Assembly (NCBI RefSeq): GCF_016651255.1
Contig: NZ_JAEKEG010000034.1
Location: 1 to 35,495, forward strand
Reading direction: 5' to 3'
Length of the DNA: 35,495 nucleotides
From: Pseudomonas sp. TH10
GTDB taxonomy: Bacteria; Pseudomonadota; Gammaproteobacteria; Pseudomonadales; Pseudomonadaceae
The notes below the pieces were generated by a model. It did no database searches and had not been told where the DNA came from. It saw only the letters and a program-made list of their open reading frames with translations. The stretch's first letter is position 1, and the number at the start of each line of letters is the position of its first letter. Position numbers and translations under genes: made by a program. Shown here in pieces: positions 9,849 to 19,258 of the stretch.

Positions 9849-10429
9849 ATGCAAGCGCTTCCCCCTTCAAACGCGTGGTCACCGGCCACGCAGCAGACGG
9901 CCAGGCCATCGTGGTCAGCAACGGGCCTACGCCCAGTGTCTTCCCGCTGCTGGCCGTGCCCGGCACGGTGTTTCATGAACTGTGGAACAGCAGCGCCAGC
10001 CCGGCGTTGCTGGATAACGCCGATGACCCCACGAGCAAGCCGCTGCAACTGAGTCCCGACCCGCACGGCAGCGTGATCCGCGTGGTAGACATCCCGCCGG
10101 ACAGCGTGCAGAACCAGGTCAGTGATGAAAACGCGGCGGCGGTGTTTGCCGAAATCGGTGAGTCCCACGCGGGCACTGGCCAGGCCAATGTCCGGCACAA
10201 ATTGATGCACCGCACCGAAACCCTCGACTACGGCATCGTGACCGAGGGGGAGGTGTGGCTGGTGCTGGACGAGGAAGAAGTGCACCTCAAACGCGGCGAT
10301 ATCGTGGTGCAACGAGGCACCCACCACGCCTGGAGCAACCGCACCGACGCCATGGCTCGCATGGTCTTCATTCTTCTTGACGGGCGCTTCGCTGCAGAAC
10401 TGCGCAACGGCCCGGAGGCTTCTGCATGA
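9849..10429 (+). CDS. cupin-domain protein (frameshift near the N-terminus)
   Basis: A single-domain cupin of about 193 residues after correcting one missing C in the C5 run at 9861-9865. The ATG at 9849 follows the MFS stop by 13 bp with GAGGA as RBS. The beta-barrel core is clear: MHRTETLDYGIVTEGEV (motif 1) and GDIVVQRGTHHAWSN (motif 2). Motif 1 has His-x-Thr rather than the canonical His-x-His, so the metal set is incomplete compared with gentisate dioxygenase-type cupins. This subgroup is usually called simply 'cupin domain-containing'. It may be a small-molecule-binding protein, isomerase or decarboxylase acting in the pathway. Its stop overlaps the next start (ATGA), showing translational coupling to the FAH hydrolase. 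Confidence 0.8.
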
Positions 10430-11409
10430 AACTCGCCACCCTGAAAAACGGCAGCCGCGACGGGCAACTGGTCGTGGTCTCGCAGGATCACCAATGGGCG
10501 CTGGACGCCAGCTGCGTCGCCCACACCTTGCAGCAGGCCATCGAGAATTGGGACAGCGTCGAACCCCGCCTGCAGGCGCTGGCCCGTCAGCTTGAGCAAG
10601 GCGAACGCAGTACCGCGATCGCCTTCGACCCCGCCCAGGCCATGGCGCCGCTGCCCCGCGCCTACCAGTGGTGCGACGGCTCGGCGTTCCTGAGCCACGG
10701 CGAGCTGATGCAGAAGGCGTTCAACCTCGAGCCCATCGACGGCGCCGACCGCACGCCCCTGATGTACCAGGGCGCCGGTGACGATTTCATTGGCGGGCGC
10801 GACGATATTCCATTGCCGAGCGAGAGCCAGGGCATCGACTTCGAAGGCGAGTTTGTGGTGCTGGTGGACGATGTGCCGATGGGGTGCGGGGCAGGGCAGG
10901 CGCTTGCGCATATAAAGCTGATTCTGCAGATCAACGACGTCAGCCTGCGGGCCCTGGCCCCTCGGGAAATGCGCAGCGGTTTCGGCTTCCTGCAGGCCAA
11001 GCCGTCATCCAGCTTCGCGCCACTGGCCATCACCCCGGACGAGCTGGGGGAGGCCTGGTGCGATGGTCGCGTACAGCTACCGCTGCACGTGCAGTGGAAC
11101 GGCCAGTGGTTTGGTCATCCCCACGGAGGGCAGATGAACTTCAACTTCGGCGAGTTGATCGCCCATGCCGCACTCACTCGACGGCTGCGCGCGGGCACGC
11201 TGATCGGCTCCGGGACGGTATCCAATGCCGAGCGCAGTGCCGGTTCGGCCTGCATTGCCGAGCGCCGCGCGATCGAGATGATCGAGCACGGCGCTGCGCG
11301 AACCGGCTTCATGCGCTTTGGTGACCGCGTGCGCATGGACGTCCTGGGAAGCGAAGGCCAGTCGTTGTTCGGTGCGATCGACCAGCGCGTCGTTGAAGCC
11401 CAGGGTTGA
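10426..11409 (+). CDS. fumarylacetoacetate hydrolase (FAH) family protein
   Basis: Intact 327-residue member of the FAH superfamily, which hydrolyses C-C bonds of beta-diketo acids or decarboxylates/hydrates ring-cleavage products using a divalent metal. The metal-binding region FEGEFVVLVDDVP (about residues 145-157) carries the expected acidic residues. The C-terminal half has the family elements MNFNFGELIAHAALTRRLRAG and GSGTVSNAERSAGSACIAERR. The usual GTPSGVG loop is replaced by GSGTVSN, as in the FAH subgroup that includes true fumarylacetoacetase-like hydrolases. It overlaps the cupin gene by 4 bp. In this cluster it most likely acts after ring cleavage, but the precise substrate is not deducible. 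Confidence 0.9.
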   Translation: MKLATLKNGSRDGQLVVVSQDHQWALDASCVAHTLQQAIENWDSVEPRLQALARQLEQGERSTAIAFDPAQAMAPLPRAYQWCDGSAFLSHGELMQKAFNLEPIDGADRTPLMYQGAGDDFIGGRDDIPLPSESQGIDFEGEFVVLVDDVPMGCGAGQALAHIKLILQINDVSLRALAPREMRSGFGFLQAKPSSSFAPLAITPDELGEAWCDGRVQLPLHVQWNGQWFGHPHGGQMNFNFGELIAHAALTRRLRAGTLIGSGTVSNAERSAGSACIAERRAIEMIEHGAARTGFMRFGDRVRMDVLGSEGQSLFGAIDQRVVEAQG

Positions 11410-11419
11410 GGATCGCCAT

Positions 11420-12410
11420 ATGCGTGTGTTGATTACCGGAGCCAATGGCTTCGTCGGCCGCGAGCTGGTGCGTTGCCTCGCTGGCGCGGGGCAGTCTGCG
11501 GGGGCGGGTCATCCGTTCCCTGCTGGTCCTGGATACCGATCTGCAGGGCTTGCCGGATGATGCGCGGCTGCGCCGTCATGTCGGCAGTATCACGCAAGCG
11601 GCATTGATCCGCCGTGTGCTGGCCGACGGCATCGATGTGGTGTTTCACCTGGCGAGCATTCCGGGTGGGGCGGCGGAGGATCAGTACGAGTTGGGCTATC
11701 AGGTCAACCTGCTGGCGAGTCTGGAGTTGCTCAACCAACTGCGCAACAAGGCTGTGCCGCCGGTACTGGTGTATGCCAGCAGCGTCGCGGTGTACGGCGG
11801 CGATTTGCCGGCGAAGATGAACGAGCAGGCCGAGTTGTGCCCGCAATTGTCCTACGGCACGCACAAGGCGATGGTCGAGCGTGTGGTCAGCGACCTCGGC
11901 CGGCGTGGCGAAGTGGACGGTCGGGTGCTGCGCCTGCCCGCAATTGTGGCGCGACCGCGGCAGCCCAACGGTTTGCGCTCGGCGTTCATGAGCGATCTGC
12001 TGCGTGCATTTGCCGAGGGTGCCGCCTACGAGTGTCCGGTATCGCCCGAGGCGACGGCCTGGTGGATGTCGGCCCGTTGCTGCGTGAACAACCTGATCCA
12101 CGCGGCCGAAATCGATGGCCCGTTGCTGAGTCAGCGGGTGTGGCAGTTACCGGTGTTGCACCTGTCCATCGCCCAGGTGGTTGACGCCCTGGCGGCCAGT
12201 TATGGGCAAGAACGCCGCGAACTTGTTTCCTATGCCGCCGACGCCCGGCTGGAGGCGCTATTCGGGCGCCTGCCGCCGCTGAAAACCCCGCTCGCCCGTG
12301 CTGCCGGCTTCAACCATGACGGCAACGTAGCGGCGCTCATTCGCAATTCCCTCAATCCAGCGCCTCCCAGGCACATACCGCTCACCGGAGAGACCTTTCA
12401 TGAAGCCTGA
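11420..12410 (+). CDS. NAD-dependent SDR epimerase/dehydrogenase, DenD-like (frameshift near the N-terminus)
   Basis: Extended SDR protein. The Rossmann motif ITGANGFVG (residues 5-13) is in the frame of the ATG at 11420, and the rest continues in the next frame after what looks like one extra G at about 11480. Corrected length is about 329 residues. The active-site signature is present (SSVAVYG, then SYGTHKAMVER with Tyr-x3-Lys), and HLASIPGGAAEDQYELGYQVNL plus DLGRRGEVDGRVLRLPAIVARP resemble the D-erythronate dehydrogenase (DenD) family rather than sugar-nucleotide epimerases. It begins 10 bp after the FAH stop and overlaps the next gene by 11 bp. In this context it probably oxidises or epimerises a hydroxylated intermediate. 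DenD activity itself is not implied. Confidence 0.8.
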
Positions 12411-13181
12411 ACGTCGCCTCGTCGACCTGTCGGTCACCCTCGACAACAATCCCTATACCGATCCGCCTCCGCTATTGCCCAGGATCGACTACATGGACCA
12501 TCAACAGGGTTGGCCGGAAATGGCTGCCATGTTCCCCGGACTGCAACTGGAGCAGCTGCCCGGCAACGAATCCTGGGCGGCAGAGCGCCTGCAAATCACC
12601 ACGCACAGCGGCACGCACATGGATGCGCCCTGGCATTACGCATCCACCACCGATGGCGGCCAGCCGGCATTTGGCATCGACGAATTGCCGCTGGACTGGT
12701 GCCTGCAACCGGGTGTGAAGCTGGACTTTCGGCACATGGCCGATGGGCATGTGGTGACGGCCGACGAGGTCGCCGCCGAATTGGCGCGCATTGAGCACGT
12801 GCTGCAGCCGCTGGATATCGTGCTGGTCAATACCCGCGCCGGCGCACTGTTCGGCCAGCCGGGTTACCTGGATGCCGGCATTGGCATGGGGCGCGAGGCC
12901 ACCTTGTATTTGCTTGAGCGCGGAGTGCGGGTGGTCGGCACCGATGCCTGGAGCTGGGATGCGCCGTTCAAATACACTCGCGAGCGCTTCGCCGCCGACG
13001 GCGACGCGGCCATCATCTGGGAAGGGCACAAGGCCGGGCGAGACATCGGTTACGGGCAAATGGAAAAACTCGCCAACCTGGAAACCCTGCCGGCCAAGGG
13101 TTTTGTGGTGTCTTGCTTCCCTACAAGATCCGGCACGCCTCGGCAGGATTCGTGCGGGCGGTGGCGATTTTCGAAGAGTGA
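12400..13181 (+). CDS. cyclase/kynurenine formamidase-like metal-dependent hydrolase (frameshift near the C-terminus)
   Basis: Member of the cyclase family (PF04199-type), metal-dependent hydrolases that include kynurenine formamidase and isatin hydrolase. The diagnostic motif HSGTHMDAPWH is present at about residues 68-78 and supplies the His/Asp metal ligands. A downstream TDAWSWDAPF segment also fits. The frame shifts at the CCC at 13119-13121. With one more C the protein ends ...RHASAGFVRAVAIFEE at the TGA at 13179-13181, about 260 residues and normal for the family, whereas the uncorrected frame runs on to 13335. It overlaps the DenD-like gene by 11 bp. The likely role is hydrolysis of an amide, lactone or ring in a pathway intermediate. 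Confidence 0.85.
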
Positions 13182-13227
13182 GCCGCGGTATCAATCAACG
13201 TTGGTCAAACACAATAAGAGAGGATTT

Positions 13228-14876
13228 ATGGGTCTTTTGCGGATGCCGCCGGCGGCACTTTTTGCGCGCTGTCACTGGGTAGCGGCCTGGCCATGGCGGC
13301 CACGGGTGAGGCAAGGCAACCCAATATCCTGCTGATTCTCGCCGATGACCTGGGTTATTCCGACCTGGGCAGTTATGGCGGCGACATCCAGACCCCGACG
13401 CTGGATCAATTGGCCAGTCAAGGCCTGCAGTTCACCAGCATGTACGCTGCGCCGACCTGTTCGATCACGCGCTCCATGCTCATGTCCGGCACCGATAACC
13501 ACCTGGCCGGGCTCGGTACCATGGCCGAAGCCCTGCAACCGTTCCAGCGGGGCAAGCCAGGCTACGAGGGCTACCTGAACCAGCGGGCGTATTCTGTTGC
13601 CGAATTGCTCAAGACCGGCGGCTACAACACGCTGATGGTCGGCAAATGGCACTTGGGGCTGGAAGCGGATCAGGGCCCGGACCAGCGCGGCTTTGAGCAA
13701 TCTTTCACCTTGCTGGAGGGCGGCGCGACGCACTTCAAGCCAGCGGCGACCAACCCAGGCAAAATCGAGCAGGTGCATTACCGAGAAAATGGCCAGCCCG
13801 TGGAGCTGCCGGCGAACTTCTATTCCACGGATTTCTACACCGACAAGCTGATCAGCTACCTGCAAAACAGCCAGAAGGATGGCAAGCCGTTTTTCGCCTA
13901 CGCCGCCTACACCGCGCCACACTGGCCCTTGCAAGCGCCCAAGGAGTACCTGGACAAATACCGCGGGCGGTTTGACCAGGGCTACGACAATGTCCGCCTG
14001 TCGCGTCTGGAACGCATGAAAAAACTCGGCGTACTCGCCAGCGAAGTCCAGCCAGCACAGCCGCTACCGGTCAACCCGAAGCTGCCGGGGTGGGACCAGT
14101 TGACCCCGGAACAACAGAAGATCGAAGCGCGCAAGATGGAAATCTACGCCGCCATGGTCGATAACCTCGACCACAACATCGGTCGCCTGGTGGAGTACCT
14201 GCGTCAAACCGGCCAGTACGACAACACCCTGATCGTGTTCATGTCCGACAACGGCGCGGCAGCGGAGAATCACGCGCAGTTTTATCCGCCTGGAGCGCAC
14301 ACCGATAACAGCTTCGCCAACCTGGGTCAGCCGGGCTCGCAGATGGACTACGGCCCGCGTTGGGCTGAAGTCAGTGCTGCTCCGTTTCACCTGTTCAAAG
14401 GCACCACCGCCGAAGGAGGCATCAGTGTTCCGGCAATTGTCCAGCTGCCCAAGTGGCTGGCCCGGCAGGGGATCGAGCACGGTGTCGCGCGGGTGGACGA
14501 CCTGGCACCGACCTTCCTGGCGCTGGCGGGCATCGCGCTGCCGGAGCAGGCAGAGGCGAGCAGGCATCCGATCACTGGCAAGTCACTGCTGCCCATGCTC
14601 GCGGGCAAGGGCAGCCCTCACCTCAACGATAACCTGGCGGGCGAATTGTTCGGCAATGCTTACTACCGCGAAGGCAACCTGAAGTTATTGGGTATGCGGC
14701 CCCAGGCAGGTTTTGGCGACAACCGGCAACCGCCGCAATGGCAACTGTTCGATGTGGCTAAGGATCGCGGCGAAACTACGGACCTGGCGGCCAGCCAACC
14801 CGAGACGGTGCAGCGTCTGAAGGCGGCCTGGTTGCAGTATGCCGAGCGCGTGGGAGTCGTATTTGCGCCGCGATAG
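13228..14876 (+). CDS. exported sulfatase (arylsulfatase family) with atypical CSITR active-site motif; frameshift in the signal peptide
   Basis: Type I sulfatase fold, about 549 residues after correction. A strong RBS (AGAGAGGA) precedes the ATG at 13228. A signal peptide (MGLLRMPPAALFCALSLGSGLAMAA) is restored if one T is missing in the T5 run at 13259-13263. Without correction the frame is open only from an internal ATG (13293). Conserved elements are visible: LILADDLGYSDLGSYGG (metal Asp pair), VGKWHLG, FMSDNGA and the Lys in HLFKGTTAEGG. The catalytic position reads C78-S-I-T-R, where the usual signature is Cys-x-Pro-x-Arg, needed for conversion of Cys to formylglycine. It may desulfate an aryl sulfate outside the cytoplasm, or be altered in activity. 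It is last in the plus-strand cluster. Confidence 0.85.
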
Positions 14877-15061
14877 TGGCGCGAGATCCGTCGCAGGGTT
14901 GAAGCGCTGGAGTACTTCCAGGTGCGGGCGAGGGCGAACTTGAGCGCAAAGCGAATAAATCGGTTGAAAAAACTCCTAAACGCCTTAAACGGGATGCTCG
15001 CCGGCACGTTGCTCGCAATCGGTAGGTGGGTATCGCCAGTTTACTGGCCCAGGGAGCGTTG
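14877..15061. other. 185-bp intergenic region between sulfatase and GGDEF-EAL genes
   Basis: No gene is supported here. The minus strand stays open across the region (an open frame reaching to 15,007 and running into the sulfatase gene) and its translation is rich in Phe/Arg/Lys, but no start with an RBS and no recognised family support it. CTGGAGTACTTCCAG at about 14909-14923 is a small imperfect palindrome. The region must contain the promoter of the downstream c-di-GMP gene, but no clear -35/-10 pair was seen. Confidence 0.35.
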
Positions 15062-17962
15062 ATGAGTTTTGATCCATTGCAGGGCTCCCCGCAGCCATTG
15101 AGCGACCGCGCAGCCGATGCCGCTCAGCCGCCACGCCACGCGGACCCGCTCGGCCGGGCCGCGGCGGGCGGGCATGACGCGATAGAACGTCTGCTCGATT
15201 CGGCGCGCAGCGGTGCCCACACCGGCCATTGGGCGGTTTACCGCGCCGGTGAGCAACTGCATCTGGTCGGGCAGGGTGAGCCGCAGGAACATTGGCCGGC
15301 CATTGTTGCCAACGAAGACTTCGAAGCGTTCTGCCTGACCCGGCGCCTGCACCGCTGGCCAACCGGCCGCGGTGAAACCGTGCTGGGGTGGGTACTGGCG
15401 CCCCAGGATGATGCCGCCGACCCGATGCTGGCCGAGTTTGCCCAGCGCCTGGGCATCGAGGTGCAGACCAACACCCTGGCGCGCGCGCAGATTACCCAGC
15501 GAGTGCTCTATGAAATCACCTACCTGGCCAGTTCGACCCGCGACCGTTTTGTGTTCCTGGTGGGGGTGCACCGGCTGCTGGCCAGCCTGATCGACGCCGA
15601 GAACTTCTATCTCGCGCTATACGACCCGCACACGGGCAAGATCGACTACCCGTACTACGTCGACATCATCGACGTGGATGCCGTGGAGGCCGAACACTAC
15701 GAGTACCTGGACCCCGCGCACCTGTCGTTGACCGGGCAAGTGTTGACCAGTGGCCAGCCGCTGCTGATCGACGCGGCCGGCATGCTCGCGGCCCAGGAGG
15801 AGGGTCGCTTCTACTGCGTGGGAGACCGTCCGGAGTTCTGGATGGGCGCGCCGCTGAAAAATGCCTCTGATGAAGTGTTCGGCATGCTAGCCATGCAGGT
15901 CTACGAGGTGTCCCGCACCTACAGCGCTGAGGACCGCGCGCTGTTCCTGGTGGTAGCCCGTCACGTGGCCATGGCGCTGGACCGCATTCTGCACCGTGAG
16001 GACCTGGAAGCGACGGTGCTGCGCCGGACCCTCGAGCTGTCGGCACTCAACGACGCGCTGCGCCAGGAAGTGGCGGAGCGCGAACGCGCCGAACACCTGC
16101 AGAGCGCGCTGTTCCAGATTGCCGAACTGTCGAGCCGGCCGGGGGACATGACCGAGCTGTTCGAGGCCTTGCATGGCATCGTCGGTGAACTGCTGTTCGC
16201 CCACAACTTCTACATCGCACTGTTCGACGACGCCAACGGCGAAGTCACCTTTCCCTATTATGTCGATGAGCGCCAGACCACCCGCCCGCTGGCACGCCGT
16301 GGGCGCCGGGGCCTGACCGAGTATGTGATCCGCCAGCGGCGACCATGCCTGGTGGATTCGGCCGAGGCCGAGCGCTTGTCCGCCACCCATGAAACCGAAC
16401 TGGCCGAGGCGCATATGCGTTCCTACTCCTGGCTCGGTATTCCGTTGTTCGATGGCGACGTCGTACGTGGCGTGCTCGCGGTGCAAAGCTATACCTCGCA
16501 GGTGCGCTATACCCTGCGCGATCAGGAGCTGCTGACGTTCGTCTCGCGGCACATCGACACGGCGTTGTCGCGTCGCACGGCAGCCGAGGCGATCCATGCC
16601 GCCAACCTCAAGCTTGAAGCCCGGGTACAGAACCGTACCCGTGAGCTTGATCACGCCAACGCCAAGCTGCAGCACGAGAACCTGCACGACGCGCTGACCG
16701 GGCTGCCCAACCGTACTTGTCTGCAGCAGCGTCTTGGCGTGGCCTGGTCGCGGTTCGGCAGCGAAGGCGGGCATCTGGCGGTGATGTTCATCGACCTCGA
16801 CCGGTTCAAGATGGTCAATGACAGCCTCGGCCATCACTTCGGCGACCTGCTGTTGATGCAAGCCGCGCAACGCCTGCGGGGTTGCCTGCGGGAAACTGAC
16901 CTGCTGGCGCGCCTGGGCGGCGACGAGTTTTCGGTGCTGGCACCGGACGCGCCGCTGGAAGTGGTGATCGACATCGCCGAGCGGATCCTGGTGGCGTTCG
17001 ACCTGCCGTTTTTCATCAACGGTCTTGAGGTGTTTTCATCCTGCAGCATCGGAATCGTCAGCGCCGACAGTCAGTTCCATCACGAGCCGGCGGACTTGCT
17101 GCGCGATGCCGATGCGGCGATGTACCGGGTCAAGAGTGCCGGGCGCGACAGCTTTGCGGTGTTCAACCAGGAAGTGCGCCGTGAAGTCTCGGATCAGGTC
17201 GAGCGCGAAGGGGCACTGCGCAATGCGCTCAAGCGCACCGATGAGTTGCTGCCGTATTTCCAGCCGATCGTCAGCGTCGCAACCGGCGAACTGCTGGCGC
17301 TTGAAGCGCTGATTCGCTGGCATCAGCCTGGGGGCCGGGTAATCGGGCCGGGCGAGTTCCTGCCGGATGTCGAGGGCTTGCGCCTGATCGGTCGGCTGGA
17401 CCTGTACATGCTCAATTGCATCGCGGTGATCCTCGCCCAACCGGAGCACGCCAACTGGCCGCCGGTGCACGTTAACTGCTCCAGCTACAGCATGACGCGC
17501 CCGGAATTCGCCAGTGATGTCCTGGCCCTGCTGGCCCGCCACCAGGTCGCGCCTTCGCGCATTTGCCTGGAGCTGACCGAAGGCGCGCTGGTGGCAGAAC
17601 CGGCCATAGCCCGTCTGACCATGCAGCAACTGGCCGACAACGGCATGTCGGTGGTGCTCGATGACTTCGGCGCCGGGTTCTCCTCCCTGAGCTATGTGCA
17701 CCAGTACCGCTTCAGTGGCTTGAAAATTGATAAGTCGTTCATCCTCGAACTTACCTCCAGCCCGCGCAGCCGGGCGATCGTGCGGGCGATTGTGCGCATG
17801 GCCGAATCACTGGACCTGAGCGTGGTGGCCGAAGGCGTGGAGGACCAGGCGACGCTGGACTTGCTGCGCGAAATGGGAGCGACGCAAGCCCAGGGATATT
17901 ATTTTGCCAAACCGATGAGTTTGGAGGCGCTGCTGGAGACGTTGCCTGTCGGAATATCGTGA
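15062..17962 (+). CDS. GAF-GAF-GGDEF-EAL c-di-GMP turnover protein
   Basis: Intact, 966 residues from the ATG at 15062, chosen because AGGGAG lies 6 bp upstream; an in-frame GTG at 15026 has no good RBS. Domain order: a polar N-terminal segment (1-145), GAF1 (about 147-305), a coiled-coil linker (about 311-350), GAF2 (about 350-505), a second coiled coil (about 507-540), GGDEF (about 542-702) with intact RLGGDEF at 617-623, and EAL (about 722-961) with EAL at 748-750, DDFG at 867-870 and the late AEGVE and QGYYFAKP motifs. Both catalytic signatures look competent, so it may make or degrade c-di-GMP. No TM segment is seen, so it should be cytosolic and sense a small ligand through the GAF domains. 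Its 3' end overlaps the convergent transporter gene by 64 bp. Confidence 0.93.
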   Translation: MSFDPLQGSPQPLSDRAADAAQPPRHADPLGRAAAGGHDAIERLLDSARSGAHTGHWAVYRAGEQLHLVGQGEPQEHWPAIVANEDFEAFCLTRRLHRWPTGRGETVLGWVLAPQDDAADPMLAEFAQRLGIEVQTNTLARAQITQRVLYEITYLASSTRDRFVFLVGVHRLLASLIDAENFYLALYDPHTGKIDYPYYVDIIDVDAVEAEHYEYLDPAHLSLTGQVLTSGQPLLIDAAGMLAAQEEGRFYCVGDRPEFWMGAPLKNASDEVFGMLAMQVYEVSRTYSAEDRALFLVVARHVAMALDRILHREDLEATVLRRTLELSALNDALRQEVAERERAEHLQSALFQIAELSSRPGDMTELFEALHGIVGELLFAHNFYIALFDDANGEVTFPYYVDERQTTRPLARRGRRGLTEYVIRQRRPCLVDSAEAERLSATHETELAEAHMRSYSWLGIPLFDGDVVRGVLAVQSYTSQVRYTLRDQELLTFVSRHIDTALSRRTAAEAIHAANLKLEARVQNRTRELDHANAKLQHENLHDALTGLPNRTCLQQRLGVAWSRFGSEGGHLAVMFIDLDRFKMVNDSLGHHFGDLLLMQAAQRLRGCLRETDLLARLGGDEFSVLAPDAPLEVVIDIAERILVAFDLPFFINGLEVFSSCSIGIVSADSQFHHEPADLLRDADAAMYRVKSAGRDSFAVFNQEVRREVSDQVEREGALRNALKRTDELLPYFQPIVSVATGELLALEALIRWHQPGGRVIGPGEFLPDVEGLRLIGRLDLYMLNCIAVILAQPEHANWPPVHVNCSSYSMTRPEFASDVLALLARHQVAPSRICLELTEGALVAEPAIARLTMQQLADNGMSVVLDDFGAGFSSLSYVHQYRFSGLKIDKSFILELTSSPRSRAIVRAIVRMAESLDLSVVAEGVEDQATLDLLREMGATQAQGYYFAKPMSLEALLETLPVGIS

Positions 17963-19248
17963 AGCGAAACCCTTGAAGTCTCGCGCAGGGCCAGGCCGCC
18001 GGCGAGCGCGAGCAGGGCAATGGCGATCAGGTAGAACGCTGGCGAGAGATTGCTGCCGGTGGTGCTGATCAGCCAGGTCGCCATCAGCGGCGCGGTGCCG
18101 CCGAACAGGGTGTAGGCCATGTTGTAGGTGATCGCTGACGCGGTGTAGCGAGTGCGGGTCGGGAAGGTTTCCGAGAGCAATGCCGCGGTGACCACGTTGC
18201 ACAACACTGCGCCAATCGCCAGCAGCAACACGCCCAGGATAGACGCTGCAAACGACCCGGAACTGGCCATCAGAAATGACGGGTACACCACCACAATCAA
18301 CAGCACGCAGGCGCTCGCTACGGTCATCCGTCGGCCCACCCGGTCGGAGTACAACCCGGCCAGCGGGCAAATCAGCGCGGCAAAAATCAGGGCGATCAGT
18401 GACACCAGCAACGCTGTTGCCCGACTCAGGCCGCCGGCAACTTGCAGGTACGTCGCAAAATAGGTGGTGAACATGTAGAACGACAGGGCCGTTAGCGAGA
18501 TGAAGGCGCCCAGGCAGCAGATGGCTTTGCCGTGGTCGCGAAACGTGTCCCTGAGCGGGGAGTGTGCCACCGCATGCTGTTGAGTCACGGCCTGGAAAGC
18601 CGGCGTTTCATCCAGCCTCCAGCGCAGGTACAGGCCCACCAGCCCCAGTGGCGCGGCAATCAGGAACGGCAGGCGCCAGCCCCAACTGCCCATGGCTTCA
18701 GCGGACAAAGACGCTTCGAGCGCGTAAGCCACCACCGCCGCCGAGGCGAACGCCGCAAAGGTCGACACCGGGATGAAACTGCCATACCAGGCTCGTCTGT
18801 CATTAGGCGCATGCTCCATCAGATAGGCGCAGGCACCCGCGTACTCACCCCCGGCGGAAAACCCTTGGGCGCAGCGGATCAGGCTCAGCAGCACCGGGGC
18901 CATGACACCAATCGCTGCGTACGTGGGTAACAAGCCTATCAGGGTCGTCGCGCCGGCCATCAGCAGGATTGTCATCGCCAGGGTGCGCTTGCGCCCAATC
19001 CGGTCCCCCAGCATGCCAAAGAAAATCCCGCCCAAGGGCCGAAACGCAAAGGCCACGGCGAACACGGCGAAGGTTTTCAGCAGTGCGACGCTGGCATCGC
19101 CACTGGGGAAAAATTGCTGGGCGATGGTCGTCGCCAGAAAGCCGTAGACGGCAAAATCAAACCACTCGACAAAATTGCCGATAGCGGCGGCGACTATCAC
19201 TTTTCTCAGGGTCTTCGGGCTGACCTGCTCTGCGGCGGCGCTTGTCAT
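17899..19248 (-). CDS. MHS-family (metabolite:H+ symporter) MFS transporter
   Basis: Intact 449-residue 12-TM permease. The N-terminus GNFVEWFDFAVYGF, the segment RPLGGIFFGMLGDRIGRKRTL and QGFSAGGEYAGACAYLMEHAP are hallmarks of the metabolite:H+ symporter group (ProP, KgtP, ShiA, citrate-type carriers). It imports a small organic acid or compatible solute with protons across the inner membrane; the substrate cannot be assigned. The ATG at 19248 has GAGG 6 nt upstream on the minus strand. It lies downstream of, and in the same direction as, the CHASE-PAS-GGDEF-EAL gene (97 bp gap containing a long inverted repeat). Its C-terminal codons overlap the end of the plus-strand GGDEF-EAL gene, a true tail-to-tail overlap. 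Confidence 0.9.
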   Translation of the reverse strand: MTSAAAEQVSPKTLRKVIVAAAIGNFVEWFDFAVYGFLATTIAQQFFPSGDASVALLKTFAVFAVAFAFRPLGGIFFGMLGDRIGRKRTLAMTILLMAGATTLIGLLPTYAAIGVMAPVLLSLIRCAQGFSAGGEYAGACAYLMEHAPNDRRAWYGSFIPVSTFAAFASAAVVAYALEASLSAEAMGSWGWRLPFLIAAPLGLVGLYLRWRLDETPAFQAVTQQHAVAHSPLRDTFRDHGKAICCLGAFISLTALSFYMFTTYFATYLQVAGGLSRATALLVSLIALIFAALICPLAGLYSDRVGRRMTVASACVLLIVVVYPSFLMASSGSFAASILGVLLLAIGAVLCNVVTAALLSETFPTRTRYTASAITYNMAYTLFGGTAPLMATWLISTTGSNLSPAFYLIAIALLALAGGLALRETSRVSLHDIPTGNVSSSASKLIGLAK

Positions 19249-19258
19249 GCTGAACCTC

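Noticed and set aside
14663..15007. Minus-strand open frame reaching into the sulfatase-GGDEF gap
   Set aside because: It overlaps the conserved sulfatase C-terminus and has no RBS; kept only as a note on the intergenic region.
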